Part shown: piece after piece, positions 6,012 through 13,585 of the stretch
Position numbering within the stretch: the first letter of the stretch is position 1
Layout: each line of letters begins with the position of its first letter
From: an uncultured Bacillota bacterium
Lineage (GTDB): Bacteria > Bacillota > Clostridia > Christensenellales > UBA1242
Length of the DNA: 16,383 nt
Direction of reading: 5' to 3'
Assembly (NCBI GenBank): GCA_900555365.1
Contig: USKO01000003.1
Coordinates: 1 to 16,383, forward strand
Position numbers and translations under genes: made by a program
Notes under the pieces: model-generated
Told to the model about the DNA's origin: nothing
What the model saw: the letters and a program-made list of their open reading frames with translations, nothing else
Database searches by the model: none

Positions 6012-7409
6012 ATGGAAAATATTGGCACAAGTAAGAAAGCGGCAACAGATTACAAGTATGTGAAAAAGAACTATTATGAACTTGCGAGCGGAAAACAGAA
6101 AAAGGCAATGTTTGATTTTGCAGAAGAATACAAGCAGTTTATCAATAATTGTAAAACTGAGCGTGAGGCAAATGACTTTATAATTAGTGAAGCTGAAAAA
6201 CAAGGATATACCGAGTATCACTTTGGCGACAAGCTAAAAAAGGGCGATAAGCGCTATATCACCAATAGAGGCAAAGGAGTAGTGCTTTTCAAAATTGGCT
6301 CAAACGACATTGAAGAAAATGGAATAAGAATGGTGGTAAGTCATATTGATTGTCCAAGACTTGACCTAAAACAAATTCCTCTATTTGAAAGTGACGGACT
6401 TTGCTTTTTAAAGACTCACTATTATGGCGGCATTAAAAAATATCAATGGACGGCAATGCCACTAGCTTTGCACGGCGTCGTTATTTTAAAAGGCGGCAAG
6501 AAAATCAACATTTCAATAGGAGAGAAGGAGGACGATCCTGTCTTCTATATCAACGACCTTCTGCCTCATCTTGGTCAAAAACAGATGGCGCTCAATGCTA
6601 AAGAAGTGATAAGCGGCGAGCAGCTTAATATTGTTGTAGGAGGAATGCCAATCACAAGCAAAGATGAAAAAGAAAAAATTAAAAGCAACATTTTAACAAT
6701 TTTGAATAAAGACTATGGCATGGATGAAGAGGACTTTATAAGCAGTGAATTAAGTGTTGTTCCAGCTTTTAAAGCAAAAGATGTTGGCTTTGACAGAGCA
6801 CTTATTGCAGGATATGGGCAAGATGATAGAGTTTGCGCTTACGCAGCATTTAAAGGAATATTTGACACAAAGAACACAAATACAGCAATGTGCATTTTAG
6901 TTGATAAAGAGGAGATCGGCAGTGAGGGTAACACTGGCATAAAAAGTATGTTCTTTGAAGATGTTTTAAATGATATTTGTTTGGCACTTGGGAAAAATGT
7001 TCGCAAAGTGCGACAAAAATCAATGTGTATTTCAGCCGATGTGACAAGCGCTTTTGATTCAAATTTTGCGGATGTCTTTGAAAAAAATAATACCGCAATG
7101 CTATCTTGTGGCGTTTCAATGGAAAAGTATACAGGTGCTGCAGGTAAAAGTGGCTCAAGTGACGCGTCTGCAGAAACAGTTGGCAAAATTAGAGACATCT
7201 TTGCTAAACACAATGTAGTTTGGCAGACTTCTGAACTTGGAAAAGTAGATTTGGGTGGCGGAGGAACAGTTGCTAAATTTGTTGCACAGCTCAACATTGA
7301 CACAGTCGATATTGGCGTGCCAGTAATTTCAATGCATGCGCCTTACGAGCTTGTTTCAAAAGCGGATCTATACAGTGCATATACTGCATATACAGCATTC
7401 TATGAATAA
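6012..7409 (+). CDS. M18-family aminopeptidase (aspartyl aminopeptidase-like)
   Basis: Cytosolic two-metal aminopeptidase that removes N-terminal residues from peptides. The length of 465 aa fits family M18. The metal and catalytic residues can be placed: His111 in SHIDCPRLD (110-118), the bridging Asp in GQDDRVCAY (269-277), the EE pair in DKEEIGSEGNTG at 300-301 (general base and ligand), Asp343 in SADVTSAFD, and His442 in ISMHAPYELVSKADL. GGGGTVAKF (415-423) and SGSSDASAE (380-388) are also typical of the family. There is no signal peptide. The start is supported by TGGAGG at 6002-6007. It forms its own unit with a candidate promoter and a strong downstream terminator. Which residue it prefers (acidic, as in DNPEP, or broader, as in yeast Ape1) cannot be read from the sequence. 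Confidence 0.92.
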   Translation: MENIGTSKKAATDYKYVKKNYYELASGKQKKAMFDFAEEYKQFINNCKTEREANDFIISEAEKQGYTEYHFGDKLKKGDKRYITNRGKGVVLFKIGSNDIEENGIRMVVSHIDCPRLDLKQIPLFESDGLCFLKTHYYGGIKKYQWTAMPLALHGVVILKGGKKINISIGEKEDDPVFYINDLLPHLGQKQMALNAKEVISGEQLNIVVGGMPITSKDEKEKIKSNILTILNKDYGMDEEDFISSELSVVPAFKAKDVGFDRALIAGYGQDDRVCAYAAFKGIFDTKNTNTAMCILVDKEEIGSEGNTGIKSMFFEDVLNDICLALGKNVRKVRQKSMCISADVTSAFDSNFADVFEKNNTAMLSCGVSMEKYTGAAGKSGSSDASAETVGKIRDIFAKHNVVWQTSELGKVDLGGGGTVAKFVAQLNIDTVDIGVPVISMHAPYELVSKADLYSAYTAYTAFYE

Positions 7410-7459
7410 GGCTTTTAAAATTTAAAATATGTTTAAAACAGTTAAAAAATATATAAAAA

Positions 7460-7484
7460 TTGAGGCAAAAAGCCTCTTTTTTTG
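7460..7484 (+). terminator. Strong intrinsic terminator after the aminopeptidase gene
   Basis: GAGGC (7462-7466) and GCCTC (7472-7476) flank an AAAAA loop and are followed by seven T (7477-7483) and more T after one G. It lies 50 bases after the stop at 7409 and separates the aminopeptidase from the rubrerythrin gene. Confidence 0.9.
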
Positions 7485-7558
7485 TTTTTTATCATGTTTT
7501 TGCATATTTTTAGTCGTTTTGAAAGAAAATAGTTTTATTGACGAAATAAGGAGGATTT

Positions 7559-8155
7559 ATGAAATTAAAAGACAGTCAAACTTATCTTAATCTTGCTCGT
7601 GCTTATGCCGGCGAATGTTCAGCAAGGTCGCGTTATGAGTTTTGCGAATATGGATTTAGATATAATGGATATGAGGCGATTGCAACACTTATTGATAGAA
7701 TAGCATATCAAGAGTTTAACCATGCAAGAATGCTATATATGAAAATTCAAGATAGCGAAATGAAGCAGGTTGACAATATCGATGTTTGTGCCTCTCTTCC
7801 ATTTAAAGAGAAGTGGGATCTTCTCACAAATTTGAAATTATTGTCTGAAGATGAACTTGATGAGGCAAAGGCATACGAAGAGTTTGCAAAAGTGGCGCAT
7901 GAAGAAGGATTTAAAGAGATAGCTCACCTTTTTGAAATGATAAGAGAGGTTGAAATTAGACATGCCAAAGTCTTCGAAGAACTATATAAGCAGATGAAAG
8001 ACAAAAAATTATACAAAAAGGCTAAAGAGGTTGCATGGGTATGTCCAGCTTGCGGCTATGTAAGTTTTGATAAAGAAGCATGGGAAGAGTGTCCTCTTTG
8101 TCAGGCTAAACAAGGCTATTGCGAAGTTATCCTTCCTGCAGACCTTTACTTTTAA
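7559..8155 (+). CDS. Rubrerythrin-like diiron peroxidase (ferritin-like plus rubredoxin domain)
   Basis: Rubrerythrins reduce hydrogen peroxide in anaerobes with electrons passed through a rubredoxin-type iron centre. The 198-aa length fits. Residues 1-145 form a four-helix ferritin-like domain with Glu19 in AGECSARSRYEF and ExxH motifs at E52-H55 (EFNH) and E132-H135 (EIRH), the diiron ligands. The other ligand pair of canonical rubrerythrins falls at D98/D101 or E99/E102, and this cannot be settled by eye. The C-terminal rubredoxin domain has both CxxC knuckles, CPACG (162-166) and CPLC (178-181). The start is fixed by AAGGAGG just upstream. It is a single-gene unit between two strong terminators, as expected for a separately induced oxidative-stress gene. 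No clear promoter or PerR box is apparent in 7485-7550. Confidence 0.92.
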   Translation: MKLKDSQTYLNLARAYAGECSARSRYEFCEYGFRYNGYEAIATLIDRIAYQEFNHARMLYMKIQDSEMKQVDNIDVCASLPFKEKWDLLTNLKLLSEDELDEAKAYEEFAKVAHEEGFKEIAHLFEMIREVEIRHAKVFEELYKQMKDKKLYKKAKEVAWVCPACGYVSFDKEAWEECPLCQAKQGYCEVILPADLYF

Positions 8156-8184
8156 TAATGGCAAATTAATAAAAAATCGATCAG

Positions 8185-8219
8185 AATATGTCAAAAAGCA
8201 AATTTTGGCATATTTTTTT
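8185..8219 (+). terminator. Strong intrinsic terminator after the rubrerythrin gene
   Basis: A 12-bp stem (8185-8196 with 8203-8214, one G-T wobble) closes a 6-base loop and runs into TTTTTTT. It lies 30 bases after the rubrerythrin stop and insulates the following operon. Confidence 0.85.
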
Positions 8220-8258
8220 ATAAAAATTTTAAGAATTTTGCAAAAATATTGCAAATAT

Positions 8259-8298
8259 TTGACAAATTTGTAAAAATTTTTTATTCTTTACCTATAAT
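8259..8298 (+). promoter_or_regulatory. Promoter of the PI-PLC/beta-helix operon
   Basis: A consensus TTGACA (8259-8264) is followed after exactly 17 bases by TATTCT (8282-8287). A perfect TATAAT (8293-8298) lies 11 bases further and could act with TTGTAA (8268-8273) at a 19-base spacing, so there may be two overlapping promoters. Both give a leader of roughly 100 bases before the start at 8404, unusually long for this window. Confidence 0.6.
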
Positions 8299-8322
8299 AA
8301 CTACATAGAAAAATACTTTTTT

Positions 8323-8352
8323 AAATTAAAGTTTGAGAGACTTTAGTTTTTT
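8323..8352 (+). promoter_or_regulatory. Terminator-like hairpin in the leader of the surface operon
   Basis: Bases 8323-8334 can pair with 8338-8349 (12 pairs including two G-T wobbles, loop GAG), and the stem overlaps a run of six T (8347-8352). It sits between the promoter and the start codon, so it would be an attenuator or an RNA-stability element if real. It is AT-rich and weak. Confidence 0.3.
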
Positions 8353-8403
8353 GCCGTATTTTTGGGACCCGCTTGATGAATACTTGTTTTAAGGGGGATG
8401 TGT

Positions 8404-11400
8404 ATGGAACAGATTGAAAATTTAAATGAACAGCAACCTAAATCAAACAACAAAAAGAAAAAGACACTTCTGATAATTTTGCTTTTGTTGCTTTTCGTCA
8501 TTATTGGACTTGCAATAGCACTACCACTAGTTTTAATTAAAGACGATAAAGCGGAGATTGTTGATTTAAGGTTATCTAAGAACACCTTTACTTATGGCGA
8601 AGCTTATTTAACTACGCCCGTCTTTGTCATTTATGACGATGACAGCCAAAAAGAAATAACTCTTCTTGATACAAATCTTTCTCAAGAAGACAGTGCAAAG
8701 TTTTTAATAATTGGGCAACATCAGATTACAATGACTTATGACGACTTCATTAAGGGTGAGACGATAACTGTAACTGAAGGCGAGTTTACAAGTCAAGAGA
8801 TTGCTGCACTTGTCTATAGTGATCATGTGGTAGAATTCACAGGTGAAGGTTACTTCTTTCCTGTAACAAATTTACCTAATGGTGCGAGCGTAACTTACAC
8901 GATAGACGAAATTGTGCAAAATGCGACTAGTTATAGTTTAATTGAAAGCGGAAGTTATGAGGTTGAAGCTACAATTTCAAAACAAAACTATAGGGATTAT
9001 CAATTGACATTTAGTGTAACGATTGTGGATACAAGTATTACAATCGAAGGATTTAACCAAGAGGGAGATTTATTTTCAACAACTGTTTCATCGCAGACAG
9101 ACAGCATCAACTTTGAAGAAATAGTAAGCGTTGCGGGCGAGGGAAATTTTGATATTTATAGCGACGGCGAGCTAGAAAATATTTTAGATAAATCAAATAT
9201 CAGTTTGACAGCAGGAGAGAATACATTCTATCTAAAAGTATATTTTGATAATAATAACATTGAGCATGTCTATACCATTACTATAAACAAATCAAGCATG
9301 CTTAGCGTCACATATTTATTAAATGGCATAGAGCTTGATAAGGTTTTTGTTGAAGAAAATGGTAGCATTTCGCAGCCAAATTATCAAAAGGAAGGATACA
9401 TAATACTTGGCTGGCAAAGAAATGGAGAAGATATAACTTTCCCTTATTTAGTTACAGAGGATGTCGTTTTAAATGCTGTTTATACGCTTGAGAATTATGA
9501 CATTTTATTAAATCTTGCAGAGGGCATTATTGAGGGCGAATATAAACAAAGCTATACCGTAGAAGATGAAAGTTTCACTCTTCCTATTCCTCAGCGTGAA
9601 GGATACATTTTCCTAGGTTGGAGCGGAACTGGTTTAGAAAGCCCTACTTTATCTGTGACCATTGAGCAAGGCTCTACAGGAGACCGAGAGTACACAGCAA
9701 ATTGGGAGATAAAGAAGTTTACTGTAACATGGGAGAATGAGGATGGCAGCGAGCTTGAGGTAGATCAAAATGTAGAGTGGGGAAGTATGCCAAGTTATGA
9801 CGGCGAAACCCCTACAAAAGAGTCGACAGCTCAATATGATTATGAGTTTACAGGTTGGGATCCAGAGGTAGCAATAGCAAGTGAAGATACAAGCTATACA
9901 GCGCAGTATCAAGCTAGCATCAGAAGCTATCAGGTAACATTCAACTCCAATGGTGGAAGTGATGTTGATAGCATAACAAAGGAATATGGCAGCGAGATAG
10001 GAGCTTTGCCACAGCCAACTAAAGAAGGACATGCATTTGAAGGCTGGTTCACAGATTTAAGCGCCGGCGAAGAGATAAATGAAGGCACTCTAGTGACCGG
10101 CGATGTAACTTACTATGCTCACTGGAGCGTGAACAATTACTCAGTTACAACATCTCCAGCCACAAACGGCAGCATATCAGCATCGCCTAATGCCGATTAT
10201 GGCACCGAAGTGACAATTACAGTGAGTGAGGAAGAGGGATATACTCTATCAAATCTATATTACAATTATGATGGAAATGAAGATCCAATTTCTATCGATA
10301 TAAAGACTACAATAAGTACGACTTATTCATTCACTATGCCAGCGGGCAATGTGACAATTCATGCTGAATTTGCACAGATTATTGACGAATGGTTATTTTA
10401 TGAAGATATGGTAATGAGTTATATAGGCCCTGATGGAGACATGGCAACCATTCCTTCCTCATATTCGTCACGTGGCAATGTTGAAATTAAAGAATTAAAA
10501 TTTGAAACATCCCAAGATTATTTCGACTATGTAAGAAATAATTCTCAAGAGCTGTCCAAAGTAATGTTACAAATGATTAAGTTAACAATAGAAGATCAAG
10601 TTTATGAAAATTTAACTCCGTATGAATACATGAGAATAATGGAACAAGATGATGCTTTTGATAGTAACAATGATCCAAATACAGTTATTAATGTTACAAT
10701 GGAATATGTCTCTTATGATAATATAATCTTTTATGTAGGAGAAGAGACGACAGTTTCAGAAATAAGCAGTTTAACATTTTTAAATACTGAGAATCAAAGT
10801 TACGCAAACATAGATCATTTAAATATACCAGCAACTATTGAAAATATCGGCGACGAAACATTCTCCGAATGGGGAAGAAGTATTTATATTTTTACAATAG
10901 AAAGTGCTGATGTTTATACTGGTTTAATTTCAACAGAGTCAAATGTTATGGGTGGTTTATTAGGTCGTGCAAAGATCATACGCGTGCCAACTACAATAGT
11001 GGGCTCATATGAAAATTCATACTTAAATAATGAAACGCTTTATACCAAAACAACAGATAACGATTATACTGTATTTACATTAAAGTATACAGTAACCTTC
11101 AATTCAAATGGTGGAAGCGATGTTGATAGCATACAAGTGCCATATAATACCGCCATCGGCGAACTGCCAGTACCAACTAAAGAGGGCTATGAGTTTGCCG
11201 GCTGGTTCACAGATTTAAGCGGCGGAGAAAAAATAACTGAAGATACCGTCATTACAACAAACGTTACATATTACGCAAAATGGAATTTGATTGATTATAA
11301 TATAACCTTAAATCTCATGGGGGGGGGTTCTGGCGAGTATAAGCAAACTTATACCATCCTTGATTCTAATTTTGATCTCCCTGTGCCGACCAAAGAAGGT

Positions 11401-13572
11401 CACGAGTTCCTTGGCTGGACGGGCGAAGGAATTGAGGAGCCAACAATTACCGTTACCATCGTTCAAGGGACAACTGGAGATCTTGAATATACGGCAAATT
11501 GGGAAATCAATCAATATACATATACTTTCTATAGATATGAAGGCGGCGACATATTAAAACAAGAGACTGTTGACTACGGCAGCGAGATAGTAGCGCCTAC
11601 CGATGTAATCAGAGCGAGTGACAGCATAAAAGGTATAAACTATACTTTCCTTGCCTGGGATAAGGAAGTTTCAACAATTGGTGCGGGCGATATTGAGTTT
11701 TATGCCACTTGGAGCGAAGAAAACTTTAGCACCAACTTGAATTTTGTCTATAGTACGCTTGATGGATACTACATTGTTGACAAGGGTTCTTGTCAAGAGA
11801 GCGAAGTAATTGTTCCTTCCTCCTTCACAACACTTGAAAATGGGAAGGCAGGTGTTTGCGAAGTTGCAGCAAACGGCTTTGCTTCTACAAATATGACAAG
11901 TATAACTTTCAATGGCCAAATAACAGCAATTGGCGAGGGTGCTTTTGCAAATAGCAGCGTCTTGACCATAGTAAGCGGACTTGATCATTTATATACAATT
12001 CCAGCAAATGCATTCTCAGGTTGCAGCGCTCTTACATCTTTTACAATAGGCGAGAACGTAATCATTGTGGGAAGCAATGCCTTCTCGGGCGCAGGTCTTA
12101 CTAGTATATATATTCCAGCAAGTGTAGTTTCAATTGAAAATGGTGGATTTGAGGGATGTCCAATTGCAAGCTTTAGCGTAAGCGAGGGCAATCGAAATTA
12201 TGCATCATTTGAAGGCAACTTGTATAATAAAAACTTAACCGAGCTAATTTTATATGCAGCTGGTCAAAGCGCCAGCACATTCTCAGTGCCAAACTTTGTC
12301 AGCGCAATAGGAGATTATGCTTTTGGAAACAATAATGATTTGTTAAATAGAAATGCGGCTAGCGTAGGAGCACTTCAAAACATTATCATTCCAACTAATG
12401 TCACATCTTTAAAAGACTTTTCATTAAATAACAGCCTTACAGTTTACACAAATTTTTCATCAAAACCTTCAACTTGGAGTGAGGCAAGCATAGCAAACAA
12501 TACTGTTTACTGGCAAGACGAATGGCAGCTCGTTGAGAATGAGCCTACTTTGACAATTTCTCCAAGCGCCTTCAAAACTGGGGTCTATCAAAATTGGATG
12601 AGCTATTTGAGCGATGAAACACTTCTTGTAGATGTAGTCATGCCAGGTTCACATGACGCGGGCACTATGAGCATAACTGCTGAAAACTTGCATACTCAAA
12701 GCAGCGGTTTTTATGACCAACTGATTGGCGGTGTGAGATATTTTGACATGAGAGTGGCAGAGTACAAGGGGACTGTCCGCTGTATTCATGCTAATTCTAA
12801 TGATAGCATAAATGGTACAAATGGAATTGGCGTGCCATTTCAAGAGGTACTTGACGATATCAATAGATTTTTAGAAGACAATCCATATGAAGTGATAATC
12901 TTAGATTTCCAGCATCTTTGGAATGATTTTGAAAGCCAAGTTGTGCCTATGATTGAAGCAAGCCTAAGCGGCAAAATGCTTACAAAAGATAAAGCTGCCA
13001 ATTATTTAAGCTTGACCATGGGACAGCTAAGACAATGGGGCGTCAATATCATCTTGGTAGCTCAAGATGATAGCAAAGAACTTAGAGGCGCAACCATGCC
13101 AAACTTTGACCAACATAACTATATGTATAAAAGAACAGAAAATCTTCGAAGCGAATATGATGGCGACACTCATAGATCTAGCGCTAGCGACTTGATTGCA
13201 ATCTGGCCAAGCTATTTTGACAATTTCACAGAAGATCAATATAACAAAGTATTCGTTCTTCAAACGCAGCTGACAGCAGAGGATAAACCTATCAATCCAG
13301 AAAAAAATCTTGTCAATCGAGAGAAGTCCATTAGAAATGAGGCGAACAAGTATTTTAGAGGACTTAAAAACAATGCCACAAATCTTGCCAAAGTCAATGT
13401 TATCATGCGCGATTTTGTGGTAGACGACCTTGAGGGCGTGGACAGCGCACAAAGCTGCATACAAAGTGTGATTTTCTTAAATGTATATAAAAATCAAATT
13501 AAAGAGACCGAGCTTGAAAGATTTAAACTGTTAATAGATTTTGACACTGTCGACAGCTGGGCGACGGCTTAA
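8404..13572 (+). CDS. Membrane-anchored surface protein: InlB-type repeats, BspA-like LRRs and C-terminal PI-PLC X domain
   Basis: 1722 aa. The ATG at 8404 is preferred to the one at 8398, because the latter overlaps the GGGGG ribosome site (8393-8397). Residues 1-21 are basic and 22-45 are one hydrophobic helix (N-in anchor). Next come an Ig-like domain (~50-125), an MBG-like domain (~138-205) and a cadherin-like sandwich (~210-298). Five InlB/Flg_new-type repeats follow (~300-659), then a divergent LRR_5 segment (~660-895), three more repeats (~895-1103) and clear BspA-like LRR_5 units (~1104-1390, e.g. IPANAFSGCSALTSFTIG). The PI-PLC X domain (~1395-1722) shows MPGSHDAGT with His1417 and Asp1418, GVRYFDMR with Asp1448 and Arg1450, and His1462. 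The Arg matches calcium-independent bacterial PI-PLCs. Family members cleave phosphatidylinositol or GPI; the true substrate here is unknown. There is no LPXTG or SLH anchor. Nine G at 11319-11327 could cause frameshifts. Confidence 0.88.
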   Translation: MEQIENLNEQQPKSNNKKKKTLLIILLLLLFVIIGLAIALPLVLIKDDKAEIVDLRLSKNTFTYGEAYLTTPVFVIYDDDSQKEITLLDTNLSQEDSAKFLIIGQHQITMTYDDFIKGETITVTEGEFTSQEIAALVYSDHVVEFTGEGYFFPVTNLPNGASVTYTIDEIVQNATSYSLIESGSYEVEATISKQNYRDYQLTFSVTIVDTSITIEGFNQEGDLFSTTVSSQTDSINFEEIVSVAGEGNFDIYSDGELENILDKSNISLTAGENTFYLKVYFDNNNIEHVYTITINKSSMLSVTYLLNGIELDKVFVEENGSISQPNYQKEGYIILGWQRNGEDITFPYLVTEDVVLNAVYTLENYDILLNLAEGIIEGEYKQSYTVEDESFTLPIPQREGYIFLGWSGTGLESPTLSVTIEQGSTGDREYTANWEIKKFTVTWENEDGSELEVDQNVEWGSMPSYDGETPTKESTAQYDYEFTGWDPEVAIASEDTSYTAQYQASIRSYQVTFNSNGGSDVDSITKEYGSEIGALPQPTKEGHAFEGWFTDLSAGEEINEGTLVTGDVTYYAHWSVNNYSVTTSPATNGSISASPNADYGTEVTITVSEEEGYTLSNLYYNYDGNEDPISIDIKTTISTTYSFTMPAGNVTIHAEFAQIIDEWLFYEDMVMSYIGPDGDMATIPSSYSSRGNVEIKELKFETSQDYFDYVRNNSQELSKVMLQMIKLTIEDQVYENLTPYEYMRIMEQDDAFDSNNDPNTVINVTMEYVSYDNIIFYVGEETTVSEISSLTFLNTENQSYANIDHLNIPATIENIGDETFSEWGRSIYIFTIESADVYTGLISTESNVMGGLLGRAKIIRVPTTIVGSYENSYLNNETLYTKTTDNDYTVFTLKYTVTFNSNGGSDVDSIQVPYNTAIGELPVPTKEGYEFAGWFTDLSGGEKITEDTVITTNVTYYAKWNLIDYNITLNLMGGGSGEYKQTYTILDSNFDLPVPTKEGHEFLGWTGEGIEEPTITVTIVQGTTGDLEYTANWEINQYTYTFYRYEGGDILKQETVDYGSEIVAPTDVIRASDSIKGINYTFLAWDKEVSTIGAGDIEFYATWSEENFSTNLNFVYSTLDGYYIVDKGSCQESEVIVPSSFTTLENGKAGVCEVAANGFASTNMTSITFNGQITAIGEGAFANSSVLTIVSGLDHLYTIPANAFSGCSALTSFTIGENVIIVGSNAFSGAGLTSIYIPASVVSIENGGFEGCPIASFSVSEGNRNYASFEGNLYNKNLTELILYAAGQSASTFSVPNFVSAIGDYAFGNNNDLLNRNAASVGALQNIIIPTNVTSLKDFSLNNSLTVYTNFSSKPSTWSEASIANNTVYWQDEWQLVENEPTLTISPSAFKTGVYQNWMSYLSDETLLVDVVMPGSHDAGTMSITAENLHTQSSGFYDQLIGGVRYFDMRVAEYKGTVRCIHANSNDSINGTNGIGVPFQEVLDDINRFLEDNPYEVIILDFQHLWNDFESQVVPMIEASLSGKMLTKDKAANYLSLTMGQLRQWGVNIILVAQDDSKELRGATMPNFDQHNYMYKRTENLRSEYDGDTHRSSASDLIAIWPSYFDNFTEDQYNKVFVLQTQLTAEDKPINPEKNLVNREKSIRNEANKYFRGLKNNATNLAKVNVIMRDFVVDDLEGVDSAQSCIQSVIFLNVYKNQIKETELERFKLLIDFDTVDSWATA
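9301..10380 (+). repeat. First block of five InlB/Flg_new-type protein repeats
   Basis: Tandem coding repeats of about 60-80 residues share the pattern Y-x-V-x-F/L, then EGY/EGH, GW and a closing YxAxW or similar. Approximate units are 9301-9483, 9496-9708, 9718-9911, 9928-10125 and a more divergent 10138-10380 (YSVTTSPATNGSI type). Each is expected to fold as a small beta-grasp-like module forming a stalk. Confidence 0.75.
11086..11712 (+). repeat. Second block of three InlB/Flg_new-type repeats
   Basis: Units at about 11086-11283, 11296-11502 and 11515-11712. The first is a close relative of the fourth unit of the earlier block: 38 of 42 bases agree between 9934-9975 and 11092-11133. The second resembles the earlier second unit (GEYKQ-T/S-YT, FLGW, GDxEYTANWEI). 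This suggests segmental duplication within the gene. Confidence 0.7.
11319..11327 (+). repeat. G9 homopolymer inside the PI-PLC surface protein gene
   Basis: Nine consecutive G follow AT in an otherwise AT-rich gene and encode the MGGG of NLMGGGSGEYKQ. With nine G the frame stays open to the PI-PLC domain. Loss of one G leads to a stop at 11555-11557, and gain of one G leads to a stop at 11340-11342. Either change would remove the main LRRs and the lipase domain. Confidence 0.8.
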
Positions 13573-13585
13573 AAGGAGGAAGATG

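Noticed and set aside
6839..7303. A 154-residue frame antisense to the aminopeptidase gene
   Set aside because: It lies wholly opposite the metal-site-rich part of a clearly recognised gene and has no ribosome site; it is a shadow frame.
8067..8273. A 68-residue plus-strand frame overlapping the end of the rubrerythrin gene
   Set aside because: It overlaps the rubredoxin-domain coding region out of frame and runs through the strong terminator at 8185-8219.
9649..10032. A 127-residue Cys-rich minus-strand frame
   Set aside because: It is antisense to the InlB-type repeats of a convincing long gene; its composition is an artefact of those repeats.
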